This document shows, one piece after another, positions 57,184 to 64,000 of a stretch of 64,000 nucleotides of DNA. The stretch lies in NCBI RefSeq assembly GCF_900100365.1, contig NZ_FNKU01000001.1, forward strand, positions 62,001-126,000, written 5' to 3'. Position 1 is the first letter of the stretch; every line of letters starts with the position of its first letter. The notes beneath the pieces are model-generated. The model saw only the letters and a list, made by a program, of their open reading frames with translations. It was not told the origin of the DNA and searched no databases. This DNA comes from Pseudomonas cannabina. Its GTDB lineage: Bacteria; Pseudomonadota; Gammaproteobacteria; Pseudomonadales; Pseudomonadaceae. A program made the position numbers and the translations under genes.

Positions 57184-57285
57184 AGCGCGCACGCTGATAG
57201 GGCAGGCCGGGCACGGCGCCTGATCCGTATCGACAAAACAGCTGCGCCCGTTAAGATGCCCTCTCATTTCGGCATCACTGGATGG

Positions 57286-58014
57286 ATGTGCGTGAACAAG
57301 AAACTTCCTGCGGCTGAGCCTGCGAGCAAGCGTGTACGCAAGGTCAAACCGGAAACCGTGGCCAAGACCACCCGCGAGCCCAGCGCCGACTCGTTGAAAC
57401 GACGCATGCGTCTGATGGAAGGCAAGCGCACATTGATTCTCGATGCGGCGCTGGAGATATTTTCCCGCTACGGCGTGCATGGCAGCAGTCTGGATCAGGT
57501 GGCGAGCCTGGCGGACGTTTCCAAGACCAACCTGCTGTATTACTTCAGCAGCAAGGACGATCTGTACCTGAATGTGCTGCGTCAACTGCTTGAAGTCTGG
57601 CTAAGCCCGCTGGTGCATTTCACTGCCGACAAAGAGCCGGTGCAGGCCATCGGCGCGTACCTCAAGGCCAAGCTGGAAATGTCCCGCGACCATCCGGCCG
57701 AGTCGCGCCTGTTCTGTATGGAGGTGATGCAGGGCGCGCCGTTGATTCATGGCGAGTTGCAGCATCCGTTGCGCGATACCGTGGAAGCCAAGGTGGCCGT
57801 GATCCAGCACTGGATCGACAGCGGACAGCTGGCGCCGATCAACCCGCACCATCTGATTTTCTCGCTGTGGGCGACCACCCAGCATTACGCGGACTTCCGC
57901 ACCCAGGTCGAGGCCGTCACCGGCAAGACACTGGACGACCCGGCGTTTTTCGAAGAAGTGCTGGCCAGCCTGCGCAGCATGATTCTGGACGGCATCCTGC
58001 CGCGTAATGGCTGA
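57286..58014 (+). CDS. rutR: TetR-family pyrimidine-utilisation regulator RutR
   Basis: The 242-residue protein has a basic, disordered N-terminal tail. The TetR helix-turn-helix follows (LILDAALEIFSRYGVHGSSLDQVA, then SLADVSKTNLLYYFSSKDDLYLNVL) and the RutR ligand domain with PAESRLFCMEVMQGAPLIHGEL. E. coli RutR binds uracil and thymine and releases DNA. ATG 57286 (MCVNKK) is used; ATG 57256 is an in-frame alternative without a better site. Confidence 0.93.
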   Translation: MCVNKKLPAAEPASKRVRKVKPETVAKTTREPSADSLKRRMRLMEGKRTLILDAALEIFSRYGVHGSSLDQVASLADVSKTNLLYYFSSKDDLYLNVLRQLLEVWLSPLVHFTADKEPVQAIGAYLKAKLEMSRDHPAESRLFCMEVMQGAPLIHGELQHPLRDTVEAKVAVIQHWIDSGQLAPINPHHLIFSLWATTQHYADFRTQVEAVTGKTLDDPAFFEEVLASLRSMILDGILPRNG

Positions 58015-58069
58015 ACCCCATGCCTGTTTTTGACTGGCGCACTCAGGAGGCGCAGCGCCGCAGAAGGAT

Positions 58070-58084
58070 GCACAAACCAAGTGC
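58070..58084. promoter_or_regulatory. NtrC-type site upstream of the nucleoside-type ABC operon
   Basis: GCAC-AAACCAA-GTGC is a perfect GCAC-N7-GTGC dyad. A weaker copy, GCAC-TCAGGAG-GCGC at 58039-58053, is centred 31 bp further upstream, the spacing of paired NtrC enhancer sites. Confidence 0.75.
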
Positions 58085-58093
58085 TCTGATTCA

Positions 58094-58105
58094 GACCATT
58101 TGATC
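58094..58105. promoter_or_regulatory. RutR-like operator upstream of the nucleoside-type ABC operon
   Basis: GACCATTTGATC matches GACCA-NN-TGGTC with one difference. It is centred 22.5 bp from the NtrC-type site, exactly as in front of rutA. Confidence 0.7.
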
Positions 58106-58160
58106 TGTTCTCGGCTGTGCTATCGAGTCAGGTCATTGTTCCATAGCGTTTTCCTGCTAG

Positions 58161-58176
58161 TGGCATGGATGCTGCT
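58161..58176 (+). promoter_or_regulatory. Predicted sigma-54 promoter of the nucleoside-type ABC operon
   Basis: TGGCATGGATGCTGCT has GG and GC at the correct -24/-12 spacing, with TGGCAT for TGGCAC and CTGC for TTGC. It lies 60 bases before the ATG of the binding-protein gene. The distance to the RutR-like site is within 2 bp of that at rutA. Confidence 0.7.
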
Positions 58177-58235
58177 AAAGCCGTTGTGTCGGCCAAGCAC
58201 TGTCCTCATCGGCCATTACCCTCAGGAAAACGTCT

Positions 58236-59327
58236 ATGTACAAGAAACTGTTGCCCGGGACATTGTGTGCGGCCGTCGCGTTCGGGACCGTCGGCCTCGC
58301 TCAGGCTGAGGGGTTGACCCTCAAGGGCCCCGCGAAAATCGCCATGGTCTACATCAGCCCGCGCAATGATGGCGGCTGGACTCAGGCGTTCGATGAGGCA
58401 CGGTTGAAGCTGGAAAAGGATCTGGACACCAAAATCCAGTTCGTCGAAAGCGTTCCCGAAAACGCGGCGGCCATCACGCCAGTGGTCGACCGGCTCATCG
58501 CACGCGGCGCCAACGTTATTATCGGCACTGCTTTCGGCTACTCCGACACGTTCCTCACGCTGGCGAAAAAATACCCTGATGTCGCGTTCCTCAACGGTTC
58601 CGGCACCACCAATGCGGCCAACCTCGAATCGTTTTACGGCCGCACCTATGAAAGCCAGTACTTGTGCGGCATGGCGGCGGGTGCTGCTTCGAAGACCGGC
58701 AAACTGGGCTTCGTCGCGGCCAACCCGTTTGGCCAGGTCAACTGGACCATTAACGCCTACGAACTGGGCGCTCGGCAGATCAACCCGAAAGCCACGGTCA
58801 ACGTGATCTACACCGGCGCATGGAATGATCCGGTCAAGGAACGCGCCGCAACCATGGCGCTGATCGACAATGGCGTGGATGTGGTCGGTCAGCATGTCGA
58901 CAGCCCGACGCCGCAAATTGTCGCCCAGGAGCGCGGCATTCACGGCACCGGTCACCACCGCGACCTGAGCGAGTTCGCACCAAAAGCGACCGTCTGTTCT
59001 TCGTTGTGGGTCTGGTACCGTTTCCTCGGGCCGGAGCTCAAGAAAATCATGGCCGGCAACTGGACGCCTCCGGCCAACGGCGCGTTGCTGTCAATGCAGC
59101 AGGGCGGCACCGATATCAAGCTGACCAGCGACCCGATCATCTCCTCCGAAGATCGCCAGAAAATCGAGGCTGAGCGGGCCGAACTGCTGGCCGGCAAGAA
59201 AATTATCTATAGCGGCCCGCTGGCGGACCGCGATGGCAAGGAGCGTATCGCGGCGGGTCAGCAACTGTCTGATCCCGAGCTGTGGAAAATGGACTGGTTC
59301 GTCGAAGGCGTGAAGACTCAGCAATGA
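58236..59327 (+). CDS. BMP-family ABC transporter substrate-binding protein (nucleoside/purine type)
   Basis: The 363-residue protein has a signal peptide (ending AQAEG) and the Bmp/Med domain, with IAMVYISPRNDGGWTQAFDEA, NVIIGTAFGYSDTFL and DVVGQHVDSPTPQIVAQERG. The family binds nucleosides or nucleobases. No lipobox Cys is present, so it is periplasmic. It is the first gene of a four-gene operon next to the rut cluster, so pyrimidine-type ligands are likely. Confidence 0.92.
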   Translation: MYKKLLPGTLCAAVAFGTVGLAQAEGLTLKGPAKIAMVYISPRNDGGWTQAFDEARLKLEKDLDTKIQFVESVPENAAAITPVVDRLIARGANVIIGTAFGYSDTFLTLAKKYPDVAFLNGSGTTNAANLESFYGRTYESQYLCGMAAGAASKTGKLGFVAANPFGQVNWTINAYELGARQINPKATVNVIYTGAWNDPVKERAATMALIDNGVDVVGQHVDSPTPQIVAQERGIHGTGHHRDLSEFAPKATVCSSLWVWYRFLGPELKKIMAGNWTPPANGALLSMQQGGTDIKLTSDPIISSEDRQKIEAERAELLAGKKIIYSGPLADRDGKERIAAGQQLSDPELWKMDWFVEGVKTQQ

Positions 59328-60838
59328 GTCAGGTCAATGCGCTGCAACTCACGGGCATCAGCAAATCGTTCGATGGCTTCAAAGCGCTGATCGACGCCGA
59401 CTTCACTGCGTATTGGGGTGAAGTGCATGCGCTGCTGGGCGAAAACGGCGCGGGCAAGTCTTCACTGATGAACATCGCGGCCGGGCTTTATGCGCCGGAA
59501 ACCGGCACGTTGCTGGTCGATGACAACCCGGTGCAGCTCAGCGGCCCGAAGGACGCCAGCCGCTACCGGATCGGCATGGTTCATCAGCATTTCAAGCTGG
59601 TGAAACCGTTCACGTTGGCGCAGAACATTCTGTTGGCGCTGCCTGAGCAGCCCGGCGAAGGCAGCTACCGCAAACGCCTTCGTGCGCTGGAGCAGGAGAT
59701 CGTCGGCAAGGCCGCTGAACTGGGGTTTGTGCTCGATCCAAGACGGATCGTCGACAGCCTGTCGGTTGCCGAACAGCAGCGTGTCGAAATTCTCAAGGTG
59801 CTGCTGGCCGGTGCACGGATTCTGATTCTCGACGAACCGACCGCCGTGCTCACCGATCAGGAAGCCGAGCGTCTGTTGCTCACGGTGCAAGCCTTTGCCC
59901 GGCAAGGCGCGGCGGTGATCCTGGTGACGCACAAGATGGCTGACGTCAAACGCTATACCGACCGCGTGACTGTTATGCGCGGCGGGCGCACCGTGCAGAC
60001 CCTTGACCCGACCAGCGTCAGCGTCGCACAACTGGTGCAGTTGACTGTCGGTGAGTCGGTGTCGGTCAGTGAGCGTCAGCCCGCAACACCCGGTGAGGTG
60101 CGTTTGCAGGTGCGGGATTTGCGCAGCGTGGCAGGCAGCGGCGCGCTCAGCGGGGTGAATATGACCCTGCGCGCCGGGCAGATTTACGGCATCGCCGGGG
60201 TCGGCGGCAACGGTCAGGCAGAACTGGCCAATGCGCTGATGGGCTTGCCGCAACCGACCGAGGGCGAGATTCATCTGACGCCGTTCGGTGATCTGCGCAC
60301 TGCGTCGGCCGAGCAGCGTCGCCAGTTGCGCATTGCGTCAATCCCCGCAGACCGCTATGGCGCAGCGCTGGCGGGCTCGCTGTCGGTGGCGGAAAACTTC
60401 GCCATCGGCAATATCCACAGCGGCCAGTACGGCTCGTTCTGGCGGCTCGGTTATCAACGTTTGAAGCAGGACGCGCAGCGCGCGGTCGAGGCGTTCGATG
60501 TGCAGGGCGTGCGTTCTCTCGATCAGAAAGCCGCGCTGTTGTCGGGCGGCAACGCGCAAAAGCTGGTGATTGCCCGTGAATTCAGCCGCGACCCGCAACT
60601 GGTGCTGGTTCACAGCCCGAGCCGCGGCCTGGACGTGCGCGCTACACAAGCGGTGCACGGCCGGCTTCGCGCCGCGCGGGACGCAGGCGCTGCGGTGCTG
60701 GTGATCAGCGAAGACCTCGATGAAGTATTGGCCCTGGCTGACCGTATCGGCGTGATGAACGGCGGGCGTATCGTCGCCGAGTTCGATCATCCCGCCGACC
60801 GTCAGGCGATCGGCAAAGCGATGGTGAGCCATGACTGA
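59324..60838 (+). CDS. ABC transporter ATP-binding protein with two nucleotide-binding domains
   Basis: The 504-residue protein fuses two ATPase domains. The first has Walker A GENGAGKSS and Walker B ILILDEPTAVL, with signature SVAEQQRVEIL. The second has a degenerate Walker A (GVGGNGQAELAN, without Lys), signature LSGGNAQKLVIAREF and LVLVHSPSRGLD in place of a canonical DEP. One-sided degeneracy is usual in this carbohydrate/nucleoside importer class. ATG 59324 overlaps the upstream stop by 4 bases. Confidence 0.93.
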   Translation: MSQVNALQLTGISKSFDGFKALIDADFTAYWGEVHALLGENGAGKSSLMNIAAGLYAPETGTLLVDDNPVQLSGPKDASRYRIGMVHQHFKLVKPFTLAQNILLALPEQPGEGSYRKRLRALEQEIVGKAAELGFVLDPRRIVDSLSVAEQQRVEILKVLLAGARILILDEPTAVLTDQEAERLLLTVQAFARQGAAVILVTHKMADVKRYTDRVTVMRGGRTVQTLDPTSVSVAQLVQLTVGESVSVSERQPATPGEVRLQVRDLRSVAGSGALSGVNMTLRAGQIYGIAGVGGNGQAELANALMGLPQPTEGEIHLTPFGDLRTASAEQRRQLRIASIPADRYGAALAGSLSVAENFAIGNIHSGQYGSFWRLGYQRLKQDAQRAVEAFDVQGVRSLDQKAALLSGGNAQKLVIAREFSRDPQLVLVHSPSRGLDVRATQAVHGRLRAARDAGAAVLVISEDLDEVLALADRIGVMNGGRIVAEFDHPADRQAIGKAMVSHD

Positions 60839-61940
60839 ATTACTGCAACACGCTGTTGCTACGCGCCAGCCCTTACTGACGCGGCGCTACACCCTAGAGC
60901 TTCGCCAGCAGACTGGCTGGCCTTTGCAGGCGATGATCATTGCGCTGGCGTTGCTGGTCGGTCTGGCCATCTGCACGGCGATTCTGATTGCCGCAGGTGT
61001 GCCCGCGGGTGAGCTGCTCAACGAGTTCGTCCTGCAGACGGTCTTCGATGCGCAGAACTTCAAGGCGGTGCTGTTTCAAGCCTCGCCGATGATCATGGTC
61101 GGTCTGGCCGGTTGCATGGCGTTTCGTGCGCGTTTCTGGAACCTGGGGCTGGAAGGCCAGATGATCTGGGGCGCGATTGGCGCCACGGCCATTTCGCTGT
61201 TCCAGGTGGGGCCGGAGTTTCTGCGCCTGCCGCTGATGATGGCAGCAGCGATGGTCTGCGGGATGTTGTGGAGCCTGGGGCCGGTGCTGTTGAAGCTCAA
61301 GTGGCAGGTCAACGAAATCATCTCGACCCTGATGCTCAACTACGTCGCCGCCAACTTCCTGCTGCATCTGGTCTACGGAAGCTGGAAGGACCCGCGAGAC
61401 AACTTCCCCTATTCGCCGGCGTTTCAGGCCTTTGAGCGTCTGCCAGACCTGTTTGCCGGTTATAACGCGGCGATTCTGCTGGCACTGCTGGTCACGGCGC
61501 TGACCTTGTGGTTCATCGGGATTTCCCGCGCGGGCCTGTATTTGCGCTTCGTCGATGCCAACCCTCGGGTAGCCGAAGCCGTGTGCGTGCCGGTGCGCAA
61601 GATGATCATCGGCACCGTGCTGCTGTCTGGCGCGCTGGCCGGGCTGGCGGGTTTCGTCGTGACCTCGGGGCAGGAGGGACGGCTGACCCAGTCGTTCTAT
61701 CAGGGCTACGGGTTCTCCGGAATTCTCATTGCCTTTCTGGCCCGCAATAACCCGGTCGCCGCGACCATCGTTGCATTGTTGATTGCCATGCTCTTCGTGG
61801 CAGGGCGCAATTTGCAGGTCTTTTATCAGATTCCGTTTTCGATGGTGCAACTGATCCAGGCGATTCTGGTGATCTGTGTGGCGTCGTCCGACTTTTTCAT
61901 CCGCCATCGCCTGCGACGCATTCAGGCAGGAGAACGTTGA
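60831..61940 (+). CDS. Nucleoside-type ABC transporter permease 1
   Basis: The 369-residue membrane protein has eight to ten hydrophobic segments and the BPD_transp_2 pattern FRARFWNLGLEGQMIWGAI and WQVNEIISTLMLNYVAANFL. It overlaps the ATPase gene by 8 bases and abuts permease 2 with a 1-base overlap (TGATG). Confidence 0.93.
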   Translation: MTELLQHAVATRQPLLTRRYTLELRQQTGWPLQAMIIALALLVGLAICTAILIAAGVPAGELLNEFVLQTVFDAQNFKAVLFQASPMIMVGLAGCMAFRARFWNLGLEGQMIWGAIGATAISLFQVGPEFLRLPLMMAAAMVCGMLWSLGPVLLKLKWQVNEIISTLMLNYVAANFLLHLVYGSWKDPRDNFPYSPAFQAFERLPDLFAGYNAAILLALLVTALTLWFIGISRAGLYLRFVDANPRVAEAVCVPVRKMIIGTVLLSGALAGLAGFVVTSGQEGRLTQSFYQGYGFSGILIAFLARNNPVAATIVALLIAMLFVAGRNLQVFYQIPFSMVQLIQAILVICVASSDFFIRHRLRRIQAGER

Positions 61941-62866
61941 TGGAGCTGATTTCCCACTGGCTGGGCAGTGCGCCGGATTTCGCTGTGCCATTCGCGCTGG
62001 CTGCGCTGGGCCTGATCCTGATCGAGCGCAGCGGTGTGCTGGCGCTGGGGGTGGAAGGGCTGATGCTGGTCGGTGCGCTGGCCGGCATCGGCATGCAGTT
62101 GAGCGTCGGGTCGCCGGGGTTATCCCTGCTGGCGTCGATGGCAGCGGCTGGCGTGGTGTCGTTGTTGTTCGCGCTGATGGTGCTGGTGTTGCGGATCAAT
62201 CAGGTGATTGCCGGGCTGGCGCTGGTGTTCTTTTGTCAGGGGCTGACCGGGCTGCTCGGCACGTTGCTGGGCTGGACCAATCGCCCGGTCAGCGGCCTGT
62301 CGGCGGTCGAGTTGTGGCCGTTGTCCGAGCTGCCAGTGATCGGCAAGGTGTTCGTGCAGAATCCGATTGTGTACCTGACGGTGGTGATCTTCATCGCGGT
62401 GGTCTGGCTGCTGAAGCGCACGCGCACCGGGTTGCGTCTGCGCGCGGTGGGCGAAAATCCGCAGGCCGCAGACGCCGCAGGTATTTCCGTGCCGGGTTAT
62501 CGGCTGGCAGCAATTGTCGCGGGGTCGGCGTTGATGGGGCTGGCAGGTGGTTTCATCGCCGTGCTGAGCACCAAAATGTGGATTGCGGACATGACCGGCG
62601 GACGCGGCTGGATCGCGGTGTCGCTGGTGATCTTTGCGCGCTGGTCACCCTGGCGTGCATTGGCCGGTGCCTTGTTGTTCGGCGGCATCGAAGCGCTGAT
62701 CCCGCAACTGGCGGCGACCGGTGTGCGTCTGCCTCAGTACTTCGTGCTGATGACACCCTATGCCGTCACGCTGTTGGTGATGGTCTGGGTAGCCAGTGGC
62801 AAGCGCCAGTCTACGAGCCAGCCGGGTGCGCTGGGTGAGCCTTATATTCGCGAGGAACGACGCTGA
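61940..62866 (+). CDS. Nucleoside-type ABC transporter permease 2
   Basis: The 308-residue membrane protein starts MELISHWLGSAPDFAVPFALAAL. It carries RSGVLALGVEGLMLVGAL and the conserved RTGLRLRAVGENPQAADAAGI loop that couples to the ATPase. AGGAGAAC precedes ATG 61940. With permease 1 it forms the membrane heterodimer. Confidence 0.93.
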   Translation: MELISHWLGSAPDFAVPFALAALGLILIERSGVLALGVEGLMLVGALAGIGMQLSVGSPGLSLLASMAAAGVVSLLFALMVLVLRINQVIAGLALVFFCQGLTGLLGTLLGWTNRPVSGLSAVELWPLSELPVIGKVFVQNPIVYLTVVIFIAVVWLLKRTRTGLRLRAVGENPQAADAAGISVPGYRLAAIVAGSALMGLAGGFIAVLSTKMWIADMTGGRGWIAVSLVIFARWSPWRALAGALLFGGIEALIPQLAATGVRLPQYFVLMTPYAVTLLVMVWVASGKRQSTSQPGALGEPYIREERR

Positions 62867-62989
62867 GCGGCTGCACGAATGCTATCGAGAGCGCCGTACT
62901 ACGGGCGGTTCAGCCGGGGTTAAGGAATTTTTGACACGGGCCATGCTCTAATCGGCTTATTAGCGTTCGTCCAAGCCAGGAGCTCTTGA

Positions 62990-63679
62990 ATGTTTACCTC
63001 GCGTCGTTTGATCCTTGTCGCCACTGCCGTAGCCATGCTGTCGGGCTGCGCGACTCCCAACCCTTATGACAATCAAGGCCAGGCGCAGAGCTCCGGTGGC
63101 ATGAGCAAAACAGCCAAATACGGCGGGCTCGGCGCATTGGCCGGCGCGGTCGCGGGTGCGGCCATCGACCACAATAACCGGGGCAAGGGCGCATTGATCG
63201 GTGCCGCAGTGGCGGGTGCTGCGTCGGCGGGCTATGGCTACTATGCGGATAAGCAGGAAGCCGCGCTGCGTGCGAGCATGGCCAACACCGGTGTCGAGGT
63301 GCAGCGCCAGGGCGACCAGATCAAACTAATCATGCCGGGCAATATCACCTTCGCCACCGACTCTTCGGCGATTGCCAGCAGCTTCTATTCGCCGCTGAAC
63401 AACCTGGCGAACTCGCTCAAGCAGTTCAACCAGAACAACATTGAAATCGTCGGCTACACCGACAGCACCGGCAGCCGCCAGCACAACATGGACCTGTCGC
63501 AACAACGCGCGCAGAGCGTCGCGACCTACCTGACCTCTCAGGGTGTCGATCAGTCGCACCTGTCAGTCCGTGGCGCAGGCCCTGATCAGCCGATTGCCAG
63601 CAACGCCGACGTCAACGGCCGTGCCCAGAACCGCCGCGTAGAGGTCAACCTCAAGCCGATTCCGGGTCAGCAGTACTGA
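62990..63679 (+). CDS. OmpA-family lipoprotein (YiaD-like) with glycine zipper
   Basis: The 229-residue protein has a lipobox (MLSGC, Cys20) and a glycine-zipper segment (GGLGALAGAVAGAAIDHNNRGKGALIGAAV). The C-terminal OmpA peptidoglycan-binding domain has EIVGYTDSTGSRQHNMDLSQQRAQSV and NGRAQNRRVEV. It anchors the outer membrane to peptidoglycan. An AGGAG site precedes the ATG. Confidence 0.94.
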   Translation: MFTSRRLILVATAVAMLSGCATPNPYDNQGQAQSSGGMSKTAKYGGLGALAGAVAGAAIDHNNRGKGALIGAAVAGAASAGYGYYADKQEAALRASMANTGVEVQRQGDQIKLIMPGNITFATDSSAIASSFYSPLNNLANSLKQFNQNNIEIVGYTDSTGSRQHNMDLSQQRAQSVATYLTSQGVDQSHLSVRGAGPDQPIASNADVNGRAQNRRVEVNLKPIPGQQY

Positions 63680-63686
63680 TCAACAC

Positions 63687-63769
63687 GTCTGCGTCGGCAC
63701 GATAGTCGAGATTATCGTGCCTCACGCTCCTGTGGGAATGCAGTGTGCGACGCTCTGCGTCGCACGATA
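63687..63769. repeat. Two-stem repeat, family B: half copy and an inverted full copy
   Basis: GCGTCGGCACGATAGT at 63691-63706 is identical to the 3' half of copy 1 at 22957-22972. From 63717 an inverted copy follows, with stem 2 (CCTCACGCTCCTGTGGG region) and stem 1 TGCGACGCTCTGCGTCGCA at 63746-63764, then CGATAG. Confidence 0.75.
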
Positions 63770-63785
63770 GTTGAAACAGGACCTT

Positions 63786-63935
63786 TTTTGTGGGAGCGGA
63801 CTCGTCCGCGAAGACGGTGTTTCAGACTACGCATTTTCGGAGAATGTATCGGCCCTTTCGTGGACAAGCGAGGCGTCGCCCGGTCCGCTCCCGCGGCTTC
63901 CGGCCATAATCAAAGCCGGACTTTGCTTCGCACTA
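63786..63935. repeat. REPIN-like intergenic repeat, family A, inverted copy
   Basis: It contains the arm TGGGAGCGGACTCGTCCGCGA, the spacer TTTCAGACTACGCATTTTCGG, then CGGCCCTTTCGTGGAC and GGCCATAATCAAAGCC. In order this is the inverse complement of the copy at 26461-26620. Confidence 0.8.
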
Positions 63936-63954
63936 CAGTTGAGATTATCGTGCC

Positions 63955-64000
63955 TCACGCTCGCCGCGGCGGATACTGCTCATGCATCCTGTCCAGCAGC
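63955..64000 (-). CDS. Possible C-terminus of a gene entering from the right edge
   Basis: On the minus strand the frame from 64000 reads LLDRMHEQYPPRRA then TGA at 63957-63955. The stop and last codons coincide with the end of a family B repeat half (CGTGCCTCACGCTC), so the reading frame may simply be read-through of non-coding DNA. Only 14 codons are in the window and no family can be named. Confidence 0.3.
   Translation of the reverse strand, partial: LLDRMHEQYPPRRA

Noticed and set aside
59324..60838. Degenerate Walker A of the second ATPase domain as a sign of inactivation
   Set aside because: One degenerate site is common in fused ATPases of nucleoside and sugar importers; the first site is intact.

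Overview
The window is a chromosomal segment of a fluorescent pseudomonad, most likely of the Pseudomonas syringae group. The order ychF-pth-rplY-prs-tRNA(Gln)-ispE-lolB-TPR / hemA-prfA-prmC-moeB-murI-pagL ... phrB ... hemH ... uraA-upp / hpt ... mqo follows, as I remember it, the PA4673-PA4640 order of P. aeruginosa. The renalase, the REP-type repeats and the GC-rich codon use also fit P. syringae. No sequence search was possible, so species and family names rest on recognised motifs and remembered homologues.

Layout. 1-900: 5' part of a P4-type tyrosine recombinase at the edge of an island lying to the left. 900-13457: translation, cofactor and cell-wall housekeeping genes. 13719-24220: a ten-gene minus-strand operon (DUF523/DUF1722, MerR-type regulator, photolyase, NTF2-like, SDR, FAD amine-oxidase-like protein, DUF1365, cyclopropane-fatty-acid synthase, DUF2878, Cys-cluster protein), plus a TIGR02450 protein and a bacterial renalase. 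Its promoter carries two TGTACA-N12-TGTACA-type boxes of the LitR/CarH class, so it looks like a light-induced DNA-repair and membrane-lipid-remodelling regulon. 24498-30427: ferrochelatase, pyrimidine and purine salvage, small conserved proteins. 30643-33301: amino-acid ABC permease and binding protein without an ATPase, divergent from a homocysteine S-methyltransferase. 33416-43455: malate:quinone oxidoreductase, lipoproteins, an acyltransferase, an SRAP protein, an M48 protease, a Mn2+ riboswitch with a GDT1-family exporter, rsmC and a LysE exporter. 43614-51900: medium-chain acyl-CoA ligase, DUF1302, DUF1329 and a MalT/AlkS-like regulator. 51915-53102: HD-GYP phosphodiesterase. 53393-62866: rutABCDF with rutR, and a four-gene nucleoside-type ABC transporter. 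62990-64000: OmpA-like lipoprotein and repeats.

The strongest new observation is that the rut operon and the neighbouring nucleoside-type ABC operon share one promoter architecture: an NtrC-type dyad (GCAC-N7-GTGC), a RutR-type palindrome exactly 22.5 bp away centre to centre, and a sigma-54 -24/-12 element about 60 bp further on. This points to one pyrimidine nitrogen-scavenging regulon. Within it rutB is broken by a one-base deletion in a homopolymer run, and rutE and rutG are absent from the cluster.

The intergenic spaces hold at least two dispersed repeat families: a REPIN-like family in four places, and a two-stem element whose second stem shows compensatory changes between copies.
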